Origin: Hymenobacter piscis | GTDB taxonomy: Bacteria > Bacteroidota > Bacteroidia > Cytophagales > Hymenobacteraceae | Reading direction: 5' to 3' | DNA: 57,757 nucleotides | Assembly (NCBI RefSeq): GCF_018760735.1 | Contig: NZ_JAHHZN010000025.1 | Span: 1-57,757 of the forward strand | Part shown: positions 45,837 through 52,794 of the stretch, piece by piece | Position numbering within the stretch: position 1 is the first letter of the stretch | Layout: each line of letters opens with the position of its first letter | Translations under genes and position numbers: made by a program | The notes under the pieces: generated by a model | The model's database searches: none | Told to the model about the DNA's origin: nothing | What the model saw: the letters and a program-made list of their open reading frames with translations, nothing else

Positions 45837-47168
45837 CTACTTGAGGAAGGTTTTGAGCAGGGGGTTGATGATGAGCGTGAAGGCCATCAGGCCCAGAATC
45901 AGCATCATGCCCACTTTCTGAGCGTTTTCCATGAAGGCATCCGAGGGCTTGCGGCCGGCTATCATCTCGTAGAGCAGGAACACCACGTGGCCGCCGTCGA
46001 GGGCCGGAATAGGCAGCAGGTTCATGAAGGCCAGCACCATCGAGAGCATGCCGGTGAGCGTCCAGAACCGGAGCCAGTCCCACTTGCCGCCGTATTGCTG
46101 GGCAATTTCGATGGGCCCGCCAATGGATTTGCGGAACGAGGCCTCACCCCGGAAAATCTTCCCGAAGGCCTTCATCTGGGTCGTCACGACGCCGAAGGCC
46201 TGCTTGGTGCCCACGGGCAGGGCCGCCAGCAACCCGTACTGCCGGGTTTCAAATTTAAGCAACGACTTGGGCAGGAACCCGATTTTACCGTCCTCATCTA
46301 CGTTTACCTGCAGCGTCACGGGCTGGCTGGCGCGCTCCACCTGCACGGCTACCTGCTTGCCGGCCTGGTCCTTGAGGGCCTTCTGGAGCTCGGGAAAGAA
46401 CTGAATGGGCTGGCCGCCCACGGTCAGAATCCGGTCGTTGGGCTGCAGGCCGGCCTTGGCGGCGGGGCTGCTGGGCACCACCTGGTCCACCACGAAGGGG
46501 TCGAGGGGCTGCACGAAGCGCTGCTCGCCCTCGTCGGCGAGGCGGTCCATGAAATTGTTAGGCACGGGCACGTCCAGCAGCTGACCATTGCGGTCGACGG
46601 TATAGTAGGCGTTGGAGCCCAGAATCACGTCGGGGCTGTACACGTCGCTGAAATCCTCGAAGGGGCGGCCGTTAATCTTCACGATTTTGTCGCCCTGGCG
46701 GAAGCCCATTTCCCGGCCCAGCTCGTTGGGGACCACGCCGTAGCGCACTTCCGAAGCCGGCAGGTAGCTCTGGCCGTAGCTCACCGTGAGCAGGGTGAAG
46801 ATGACGATGCCGGTAATCACGTTCATGATGATGCCGCCCAGCATTACAATCAGGCGCTGCCAGGCCGGCTTCGAGCGGAACTCGTTGGGGGCCGGCTCGG
46901 AAGCCAGACTCTCGGCGTCCTGGGTTTCATCAATCATACCGTGGATGGCCACGTAGCCGCCCAGCGGGAACCAGCCCAGGCCGTATTCCGTCTCGCCGAT
47001 TTTCTTCTTGAACAGGGCGAAGTTCATCACCCCGGGCAACGGAAACAGGAAGTCGAAGAAGATGTAAAACTTATCGACCCGGATTTTAAAGTACTTGGCG
47101 GCCGCAAAGTGTCCGAACTCGTGCAGGCCCACCAGTAGCGAAAGGCCCAGCAACAGGTTGCCGGCCAT
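45837..47168 (-). CDS. rseP: Site-2 zinc metalloprotease RseP (M50)
   Basis: The 443-residue inner-membrane protease cuts within membranes, typically releasing an ECF sigma factor from its anti-sigma or clearing signal peptides. The zinc site is HEFGH (16-20) in the first helix, and the second ligand region is PALDGGHVVFLLYEM near the C-terminus. Two PDZ-like regions lie between (GFRQGDKIVKINGRPFEDF and AGLQPNDRILTVGGQPIQFF). The ATG at 47168 is chosen over an in-frame TTG at 47183, because that TTG is part of the -7 element TACCTTTG. dxr lies upstream on the same strand, a common pairing, separated by inverted repeat C. Confidence 0.94.
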   Translation of the reverse strand: MAGNLLLGLSLLVGLHEFGHFAAAKYFKIRVDKFYIFFDFLFPLPGVMNFALFKKKIGETEYGLGWFPLGGYVAIHGMIDETQDAESLASEPAPNEFRSKPAWQRLIVMLGGIIMNVITGIVIFTLLTVSYGQSYLPASEVRYGVVPNELGREMGFRQGDKIVKINGRPFEDFSDVYSPDVILGSNAYYTVDRNGQLLDVPVPNNFMDRLADEGEQRFVQPLDPFVVDQVVPSSPAAKAGLQPNDRILTVGGQPIQFFPELQKALKDQAGKQVAVQVERASQPVTLQVNVDEDGKIGFLPKSLLKFETRQYGLLAALPVGTKQAFGVVTTQMKAFGKIFRGEASFRKSIGGPIEIAQQYGGKWDWLRFWTLTGMLSMVLAFMNLLPIPALDGGHVVFLLYEMIAGRKPSDAFMENAQKVGMMLILGLMAFTLIINPLLKTFLK

Positions 47169-47180
47169 GATTAGTCCTTC

Positions 47181-47188
47181 CAAAGGTA
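47181..47188 (-). promoter_or_regulatory. Candidate promoter -7 element (TACCTTTG) for rseP
   Basis: It matches TAnnTTTG on the minus strand, 12 nt before the ATG at 47168. The leader would be very short and contains GGAAGGA, a possible ribosome-binding site. Confidence 0.5.
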
Positions 47189-47239
47189 GTAGGGTGAGGA
47201 GGTGAAGGGTAAAAGAGGATAAGGGAGAAAGGCGGTGAA

Positions 47240-47380
47240 AAAGAACGTCATGCTGAGCGAAGCGGAGCGCGGCCGAAGCATCTCGCGGGCTGTTGTTGCA
47301 ACGGTAATCTACCAGCAGAAATTACTATTGCCCGCGAGATGCTTCGGCTGCGCTCCGCTTCGCTCAGCATGACGTTCTTT
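47240..47380. repeat. Intergenic long inverted repeat (copy C, 51-nt arms)
   Basis: Arms 47240-47290 and 47330-47380 (starting AAAGAACGTCATGCTGAGC) match at 50 of 51 positions, the one mismatch being a possible G-U pair in RNA. The 39-nt loop is AT-richer. It lies between dxr and rseP. Confidence 0.9.
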
Positions 47381-47444
47381 ATGCTACTCGTGCCCATCAA
47401 ACAACGCGCCGGGGCGCGGGGTTCGGCTGGTTTCGGCCAGGGTG

Positions 47445-48620
47445 TCAGGCGCGGGCCCCGAGGAGGTCGGCGGCCACGCGGCGGGTTTCCTCGTCGGTGA
47501 GCACGTAGTCGTTCAGGCTTGGGGTGGCAAGGTACGAAACCCGCGCGAGGCTGGTTTCTACCACGTCCGACATTTCCAGGAACCCGATTTCGTCGCGCAG
47601 GAAGGCGGCCACGGCCATTTCGTTGGCCGCGTTGAGGATGCAGGGCGCGTTGCCGCCCCGGCGCATGGCCTCGAAGGCCAGGGCCAGGTTGCGGAAGGTG
47701 TCGGTATCGGCAGGCTCGAAGGTGAACTGGGGATAGTCGAGGAAGTTGAAGCGGGGGAAGTCGTTGGCCAGGCGCTGCGGGTAGCCCAACGCGTACTGAA
47801 TGGGCAGCTTCATATCGGGCAGCCCGAGCTGGGCCTTGAGCGAGCCGTCCTCGAACTGGACCAGGGAATGGATGATACTCTGGGGGTGGACGATTACGTC
47901 AATCTGGTCGTTGCGCAGGCCGAAAAGCCACTTGGCTTCCATCACCTCCAGGCCCTTGTTCATGAGCGAGGCCGAGTCGATGGTGATTTTGGCGCCCATG
48001 TCCCAGTTGGGGTGCTTGAGGGCCTGGGCCCGGGTCACCTGGGCCAGCTGCGCTCGGCTGCGGCCCCGGAAGGGCCCGCCCGAGGCCGTGAGGATGATTT
48101 TCTCGATCGGGTTCTGCTCCTCCCCCACCAGGCACTGGAAAATGGCCGAATGCTCCGAATCGACGGGCAGCAGGCGCACGCCGTGCTCCCGCACCAGCTC
48201 CGTGATGAGCTGGCCGGCCACCACCAGGGTTTCCTTGTTGGCCAGGGCAATGTCCTTGCCGGCCCGGATGGCGGCCACCGTGGGCAGCAGCCCGGCGTAG
48301 CCCATCATGGCCGTGAGCACCACGTCGGCGTCGGGGCGGCCGGCTACCTCGGTGAGGGCGGCCGGGCCGCTGAGCACCTCGGTTTCGGGCTGGCCGGCCA
48401 GGGCCGCGCGCACCTGCTGGTACTTGCTTTCGTCGCCGATAACCACGGCGGCGGGCCGGAACTCGCGGGCCTGGGCCACCAGCAGGTCGGCGTTCGACTG
48501 GGCCGAGAGGGCCGTGAGCGAGAAGCGGCCCGGCTGGGCCCGGATAACGTCGAGGGCCTGGGTGCCAATGGAGCCCGTGGAGCCGAGCAGGGTAACGCGT
48601 TTGGGAGTTTCGGAGGGCAT
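47445..48620 (-). CDS. dxr: 1-deoxy-D-xylulose-5-phosphate reductoisomerase
   Basis: The 391-residue enzyme makes MEP from DXP with NADPH, the committed step of isoprenoid synthesis. Motifs include LLGSTGSIGTQALDVI (NADPH fold), ALANKETLVVAGQLI, LPVDSEHSAIFQCL, LTASGGPFRG and HPNWDMGAKITIDSASLMNK, followed by GLEVMEAKWLF, covering the metal and substrate sites. The ATG at 48620 begins MPSETPKRVTLLGSTGSIG. rseP is downstream on the same strand. A different inverted repeat lies just upstream of the start. Confidence 0.96.
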   Translation of the reverse strand: MPSETPKRVTLLGSTGSIGTQALDVIRAQPGRFSLTALSAQSNADLLVAQAREFRPAAVVIGDESKYQQVRAALAGQPETEVLSGPAALTEVAGRPDADVVLTAMMGYAGLLPTVAAIRAGKDIALANKETLVVAGQLITELVREHGVRLLPVDSEHSAIFQCLVGEEQNPIEKIILTASGGPFRGRSRAQLAQVTRAQALKHPNWDMGAKITIDSASLMNKGLEVMEAKWLFGLRNDQIDVIVHPQSIIHSLVQFEDGSLKAQLGLPDMKLPIQYALGYPQRLANDFPRFNFLDYPQFTFEPADTDTFRNLALAFEAMRRGGNAPCILNAANEMAVAAFLRDEIGFLEMSDVVETSLARVSYLATPSLNDYVLTDEETRRVAADLLGARA

Positions 48621-48642
48621 AGGGCAGGGTAAAAAACCTGTT

Positions 48643-48725
48643 ATTCCGACGCAGGAGGAAGCGGGTTTAGCGTCATCGAACCGGATTGCTGAAAGAATTG
48701 TCCCAGCTTCCTCCTGCGTCGGAAT
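48643..48725. repeat. Inverted repeat in the divergent dxr promoter region (copy D)
   Basis: Arms ATTCCGACGCAGGAGGAAGC (48643-48662) and its exact complement at 48706-48725 enclose a 43-nt loop. This sequence family differs from A-C. Unlike them it lies between two divergently transcribed genes, where it could overlap promoter sequences. Confidence 0.85.
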
Positions 48726-48827
48726 GACCGGGCGTTTGCAAAAGTACGGCTTCCGGCCACTTCGCCCCGCCGGCAACCCCACCGCCGCAAAACCCCGTAC
48801 TTTGGGGTTCATCCGTTTCTCCGTTCC

Positions 48828-49313
48828 GTGACCCAGCCCGACCCCGCCGCCGCTTCCGCCGCCTTCGATAAAGCCCGCACCGGCCTCTGGACCAGCCTGC
48901 AGAAGCACCTGCAAACCGTGTACGCCGCCGAAGCCGACTTCCGCGCCGCCACCCGCTTCACCGAAACCTTTCCTTTCCCCAACTCCGCCGCCACGCCCCA
49001 GCAGCTGCTCGACTACCAGCACCAGCGGGCCGTACTGCGCGACCTGTTCATGGACGAAACCGTGCAGCTGGATACGCTGGTGAAGGCCGTACGCACCAAA
49101 GGCTACGCCGAAGCCGACAAGAAGCTGCTGCTGCTCATGATTCTGGGCTACCTGGACCTGGCCGACACCGTGTTCAGCCTCCTCGACACCCACCGCCCCA
49201 GCCAGCAGGAACCCGACGAAGAGCTGGACGAGGCCCGCACCCGCTTCGAGCGCGTCCGCAACTTCACCCGCCTCAACATCCGGGGCGTGGCGGGCCTGCT
49301 GCAGGGGTTTTGA
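48828..49313 (+). CDS. Hypothetical soluble helical protein
   Basis: The 161-residue protein starts at GTG and has no signal peptide or clear domain. It is mostly helical: AAASAAFDKARTGLWTSLQK, HLQTVYAAEADFRAATRFTE and LLDYQHQRAVLRDLFMDET, then a Leu-rich helix KKLLLLMILGYLDLADTVFS and a charged tail. TACTTTGG about 30 nt before the start is a loose -7 match. It is divergent from dxr and convergent with the GreA-like gene. I do not recognise a family. Confidence 0.6.
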   Translation: MTQPDPAAASAAFDKARTGLWTSLQKHLQTVYAAEADFRAATRFTETFPFPNSAATPQQLLDYQHQRAVLRDLFMDETVQLDTLVKAVRTKGYAEADKKLLLLMILGYLDLADTVFSLLDTHRPSQQEPDEELDEARTRFERVRNFTRLNIRGVAGLLQGF

Positions 49314-49349
49314 TTAGCTGTTGGCTGGTAGCTGATAAAACGAAAAGAA

Positions 49350-49373
49350 CTCCCCACTCGATTGAGTGCGGAG
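49350..49373. terminator. Hairpin between convergent genes
   Basis: CTCC-C-CACTC pairs with GAGTG-C-GGAG around GATT. T-rich sequence follows on the minus strand. Imperfect repeats of TTAGCTG and GCTGATA motifs flank it at about 49316-49337 and 49410-49435. Confidence 0.6.
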
Positions 49374-49423
49374 CCCTTTGTTAGTTGGTCCGAATAGCAC
49401 TCCTAACACAGAGCCAGCAGCTA

Positions 49424-49870
49424 TCAGCTAACCGCTAAAACTTTAACCGGCTTCCCGTTAAACACCACCTGCTCGCCGGCGCGCTTGCCGCTCAGGGCGG
49501 CGGCCACCGGCGCGGCGGCCGATACGGCGAAGTAGTCGGTGCCGTCCAGCGGGAGCTTGCCGGCGCTGATGCTGACGAAGAAGTGGCCCAAGCTGGTGCT
49601 GACCAAGGCGCCGGGGCGCACGGCCTCGCAGGGCAGGTCGGGGTTGATGCGCTGGAGTTCGGCCAGCAGCTGCCGGGCCTGCTGGAGCTGCACCAGATTT
49701 CGGTCCCGCTCGTTCTGAGCCATGGCGCGGCCGGTTTCGTACTTGTCGCCGGCGCTGCTCTTGGTTTCGGAGTTGGCCGATTCCTGGGCCGCATTAACGG
49801 CCGCCTGGATGGCGTTTAGGCGCTCCTGCACGTAGCTTAGGCACAGGGCGTGGAGGCGGGGTTTGATCAT
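49424..49870 (-). CDS. GreA/GreB-like protein
   Basis: The 148-residue protein has an N-terminal coiled coil (LNAIQAAVNAAQESANSETK, then GDKYETGRAMAQNERDRNLV) with an acidic/polar tip, and a C-terminal FKBP-like domain (VSTSLGHFFVSISAGKLPLD, then AALSGKRAGEQVVFNGKPVKVLAV). That is the layout of transcript-cleavage factors GreA/GreB and their Bacteroidota variants, often mislabelled as 3-oxoacyl-ACP synthase. Acidic residues at the coiled-coil tip would be needed for cleavage of backtracked RNA; the tip here (SSAGDKYE) has few. The 5' end overlaps by 77 bp the 3' end of the next upstream gene, in another frame. Confidence 0.75.
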   Translation of the reverse strand: MIKPRLHALCLSYVQERLNAIQAAVNAAQESANSETKSSAGDKYETGRAMAQNERDRNLVQLQQARQLLAELQRINPDLPCEAVRPGALVSTSLGHFFVSISAGKLPLDGTDYFAVSAAAPVAAALSGKRAGEQVVFNGKPVKVLAVS

Positions 49871-50309
49871 TTGTCTTTTGACGCTTCAGCAAAGTAATTT
49901 CGGATTTCAAGGACTCGATAGCCTTGGCGTTATTCATAGTACTAATAATATTCATTACAAACGTGCTGACACTGATAATTGCTGCTATAAATATGCCTGT
50001 CATCTGCAACCAACGAAGCATATTAACTTTAGCCTTTTCCTTTCCCTCTTCTAATAGTATCTTCTGAAAAAGCGCTTGTGCACCTTCAGGCTTGCAGACA
50101 ATTGTAAAAGGCCTTGTAGTCCTATTGATTGATGCAAATCCACGACCATGAAGTAGAGCTGCCGCTTGCAGTACATCCTCTTCTGAAAGTGTCAGGTCTT
50201 GAGCAATTTTTCGCACATCGGGAAATTCATTAACACTTGGAACATTGTATATTTTCTCCAGTACCCGATGCTGGTTGATGTTGATTTTTGAAATAAAATA
50301 CTGTGTCAT
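49794..50309 (-). CDS. Winged-helix membrane protein, AT-rich, of unknown function
   Basis: The 171-residue protein has an N-terminal winged-helix-like region (HRVLEKIYNVPSVNEFPDVR, KIAQDLTLSEEDVLQAAALL, then HGRGFASI) and one transmembrane helix (WLQMTGIFIAAIISVSTFVM, about 100-120), then a short coiled coil (AKAIESLKSEITLLKRQK). The last 26 residues (PPPRPVPKLRAGAPKRHPGG) come from the GC-rich start of the GreA-like gene read in another frame. The DNA at 49880-50330 is clearly AT-rich against GC-rich neighbours. I infer a recent acquisition that lost its own stop codon. Confidence 0.6.
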   Translation of the reverse strand: MTQYFISKININQHRVLEKIYNVPSVNEFPDVRKIAQDLTLSEEDVLQAAALLHGRGFASINRTTRPFTIVCKPEGAQALFQKILLEEGKEKAKVNMLRWLQMTGIFIAAIISVSTFVMNIISTMNNAKAIESLKSEITLLKRQKTNDQTPPPRPVPKLRAGAPKRHPGGR

Positions 50310-50337
50310 AGGTATCGCTGTTTCTTGAGGTATAATT

Positions 50338-51066
50338 CTACCCCTTCGGCAAGGCCGGGAAATCGCCCACCAGGAAGGTGTGCTTGCCTTTGGCGGCGAT
50401 TTTGGTGATGGTTTCCAGGTATTGGAAAAAGCGCAGGCTGTCGTCGCCCTTCATCAGATCGGCGGCGTTTTTGAGGGCGCGGGCCGTGGCCACGGCGGTG
50501 CGGGCGTTTTCCAGGTCGGCTTTGGCGCGGATTTTAGCCTCCAGGTGCCGGGAAAACAGGTCCTGGATGCTCTTGGGAAACGTGAGGTCGCGCAGCTGGG
50601 CCTGCTCTAGCACCACTCCCAGGTCGGCGAGCTGGGCCAGTAGCTCGGGCGTGGTGAAGTCGGTGAGCTCATCGCGGCGCTCGGGCAGCTCTTCGCTCTG
50701 GAAGCCGGCAATGCGGTTGCGGGCCGCCACCTGCACGGCCTGCTGAATGCGCTGCTCCGCCTGCTGCAGCAACCCGAACGTGGCTGCCTGGTTCAACTCA
50801 AACTGGCTCAGAAAACGCGCGCCGTCGGCAATGCGGTAAAGCACCGTGAACGAGAACCGCAGGGCGATGCTGTCCTTGGTCAGAACTTCCTGGTTGGTGA
50901 TGACGAGCAGGCGGCTGGTGGTGGGCAGGGTCAGGAGCAGGGTACGCCGCCGCAGGTCCCAGATTTCGTAACGGCCGGGCGCCAGCCGACGCTCCAGTAC
51001 GTTGTCGCGGAATAGAAAGCCTTCCTGATTCGGTTTTACCTGATACGTGGTCGTGAGCAGTCCCAT
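50338..51066 (-). CDS. Slipin / SPFH (band 7) domain protein
   Basis: The 242-residue protein matches the slipin branch of SPFH proteins, membrane-associated scaffolds. It begins with the slipin-style N-terminal strand and turn NQEGFLFRDNVLERRLAPGR, then LLLTLPTTSRLLVITNQEVL and TKDSIALRFSFTVLYRIAD. The C-terminal helices include RNRIAGFQSEELPERRDEL and LEAKIRAKADLENARTAVAT, then ARALKNAADLM. There is no N-terminal membrane helix, which is unusual. The ATG at 51066 gives a normal start. The AT-rich winged-helix gene follows on the same strand 28 nt later. Confidence 0.85.
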   Translation of the reverse strand: MGLLTTTYQVKPNQEGFLFRDNVLERRLAPGRYEIWDLRRRTLLLTLPTTSRLLVITNQEVLTKDSIALRFSFTVLYRIADGARFLSQFELNQAATFGLLQQAEQRIQQAVQVAARNRIAGFQSEELPERRDELTDFTTPELLAQLADLGVVLEQAQLRDLTFPKSIQDLFSRHLEAKIRAKADLENARTAVATARALKNAADLMKGDDSLRFFQYLETITKIAAKGKHTFLVGDFPALPKG

Positions 51067-51734
51067 AGATGGAATAAAACGGGTAAATGGCCGCCCAGAA
51101 GGGCAGGGAATACGGCGCCGCGGGGAACCCACCTTGAGCCCACCAAAGCCGGCGGACGGTATCCGGCGGGCTGCAAACCGCGGAGCCGTTCGGATGACCC
51201 AGGCCACCCGGTTCCCTGCCCCTCACCAGACAGCTTTTCAGGCTGATCTTCCCGGTTGGGAAGGTACACCACGTCCAGCGGAGGGAGTCGAACCCTCTGA
51301 CGGGGCCGCGCCGCAATACCCTGTCCGAGCAGCCCCGCCATAAGTGAACAGGTGGCGGTTGAAGCGAAGATAGTGGGTCGGGGCCAATCGGCCACGGGGT
51401 GGGCGGGGTGTTTCAGCCGGGCCGCCTGGCACTATCCCCCCTTGCGCAAGTGCCCAACCAGGAAGCACGGCCCGTAAGCCGGACTGCCGCCCATGCGGGC
51501 AGGGGCGGGTACAATACCCCGGCGCGGAACGGCTCAAAATGGACCCGGCAACGGATAGGTCCGGGAATCGATAAGGCTATAAAACCAGGCTGGCAATACC
51601 CCTGGGACAGGCAGTGGAACCGGCAAGTGAGTCGGCCCCAACTTTCCCATTGTGGCACAACTTCCTATTTTGAATAACATTTCCAATATCCTATATAATT
51701 TATTAACTACTACACCCATTCAGTTTATTCCCTC
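51067..51734. other. 668-bp GC-rich region without a recognised gene
   Basis: No frame here has convincing protein content on either strand. The DNA is rich in GC palindromes, for example around 51421-51475 and 51470-51525, and contains a tRNA-like T-arm (51281-51297, minus strand) without the rest of a tRNA. TATCTTCG on the minus strand near 51370 resembles a -7 element. The last 70 bp before the RsbQ-like gene turn AT-rich. A structured RNA is possible; I could not match it to RNase P RNA, tmRNA, SRP RNA or 6S RNA. Confidence 0.4.
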
Positions 51735-52532
51735 ATGAGCTTTATCAGAAAGCGTAACAACGTACATGTGCTGGGGACCGGGCCCCGCACACTGCTTTTC
51801 GTTAACGGCTTCGGCTGCGACCAGACCATCTGGCGCTACATCACCCCGGCCTTATCGGGGCACTTTCAACTCGTTTTGTTCGACCACGTGGGCGCGGGCC
51901 TTTCCGACCTGACGGCCTACGAGCCGGATAAGTACGCTTCGCTGCAGGGCTACGCCGAGGACGTTCTGGCCATCTGCCGGGAGCTGGAGCTGGCGCAGGT
52001 CACGCTGGTGGGCCACTCGGTGGGCGCCATGATTGGCATGCTGGCCGCTATTCAGGCGCCCGACCTGTTCGAACAGCTGCTCCTGCTCTGCCCCTCCCCC
52101 TGCTACCTCAACGAGAGCGGCTACCAGGGCGGGTTCGAGCGGCAGGATATTCAGGACATGCTCAGTTTCATGGAGCAGGACTTTGTAGGCTGGGCCGATG
52201 AGTTTGCGCCCTTCCTTATGGGCAACCCCGACCGCCCCTCCCTGGCTTCGGAGCTCATGCACAGCTTCTGTCAGAACGACCCCGATATTGCCAAACGCTT
52301 CGCCCGCGTCACCTTTCTCTCCGACAACCGGGCCGACGTAAGCCGTTGCCACACGCCCTGCCTGCTGGTGCAGTGTGCCCAGGACCTGATAGCCCCCCCG
52401 GAGGTAGGCAGCTTTCTGGCCTCCGCCCTGCCCGTGGCCCGGCTCGTTACCCTGCCCGTGAGCGGCCACTGCCCGCACGTAAGCGCGCCCACCGAAACGC
52501 TGGAAGCCATGGAATCCTTCATGGCAGCCTAG
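51735..52532 (+). CDS. RsbQ-like alpha/beta hydrolase
   Basis: The 265-residue protein closely follows the RsbQ pattern, also shared by plant KAI2/D14 receptors: IRKRNNVHVLGTGPRTLLFV, NGFGCDQTIWRYITPAL, LFDHVGAGLSDLTAYEPDKY and GYAEDVLAICREL. The catalytic triad is S95 (GHSVG), D217 (CAQDLIAP) and H245 (GHCPH). In Bacillus RsbQ makes a small molecule for the PAS-phosphatase RsbP in the energy-stress branch of sigma-B control. No RsbP, PP2C phosphatase or sigma-B gene is in the window. The native substrate is unknown. It is preceded by a short AT-rich region and followed by a terminator. Confidence 0.9.
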   Translation: MSFIRKRNNVHVLGTGPRTLLFVNGFGCDQTIWRYITPALSGHFQLVLFDHVGAGLSDLTAYEPDKYASLQGYAEDVLAICRELELAQVTLVGHSVGAMIGMLAAIQAPDLFEQLLLLCPSPCYLNESGYQGGFERQDIQDMLSFMEQDFVGWADEFAPFLMGNPDRPSLASELMHSFCQNDPDIAKRFARVTFLSDNRADVSRCHTPCLLVQCAQDLIAPPEVGSFLASALPVARLVTLPVSGHCPHVSAPTETLEAMESFMAA

Positions 52533-52712
52533 CCAGGATGGGCTGGCCAGGCTGCCTTCATCAGCTTTCTATCGGCGTACCCAGCACTTTATCGGGCGTA
52601 GGGGGCAGCTGCCGGATGCGGCGGCCGGTGGCACGATACCCCGGTTTCATGGCCGAACCGCTCAGCCCCTTCCCCACCAGTACACGAGCGGATGCAAACC
52701 CATACAAACCGT

Positions 52713-52741
52713 AAAAGCCGACCCGTTGGGGCCGGCTTTTT
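52713..52741 (+). terminator. Terminator downstream of the RsbQ-like gene
   Basis: AAAAGCCGACCC pairs with GGGGCCGGCTTTT with a minor bulge, followed by TGCGGTTTTT. It lies 180 nt after the stop; the intervening 52533-52712 holds no recognised gene. Confidence 0.65.
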
Positions 52742-52794
52742 GCGGTTTTTTATTCTGAAAACTCCGCGAACTGATGACCACGGGGCCGGCAACC

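Noticed and set aside
51281..51297. Possible tRNA on the minus strand (GAGGG-TTCGACT-CCCTC T-arm)
   Set aside because: The expected 5' acceptor strand, anticodon arm and CCA end cannot be found in the right places; only the T-arm is convincing.
51470..51500. Sequence resembling the 3' end of RNase P RNA (CCGGCTTACGGGCC on the minus strand)
   Set aside because: The rest of the RNA, with the conserved GAGGAAAGTCC region, would fall inside the RsbQ-like gene and is absent.
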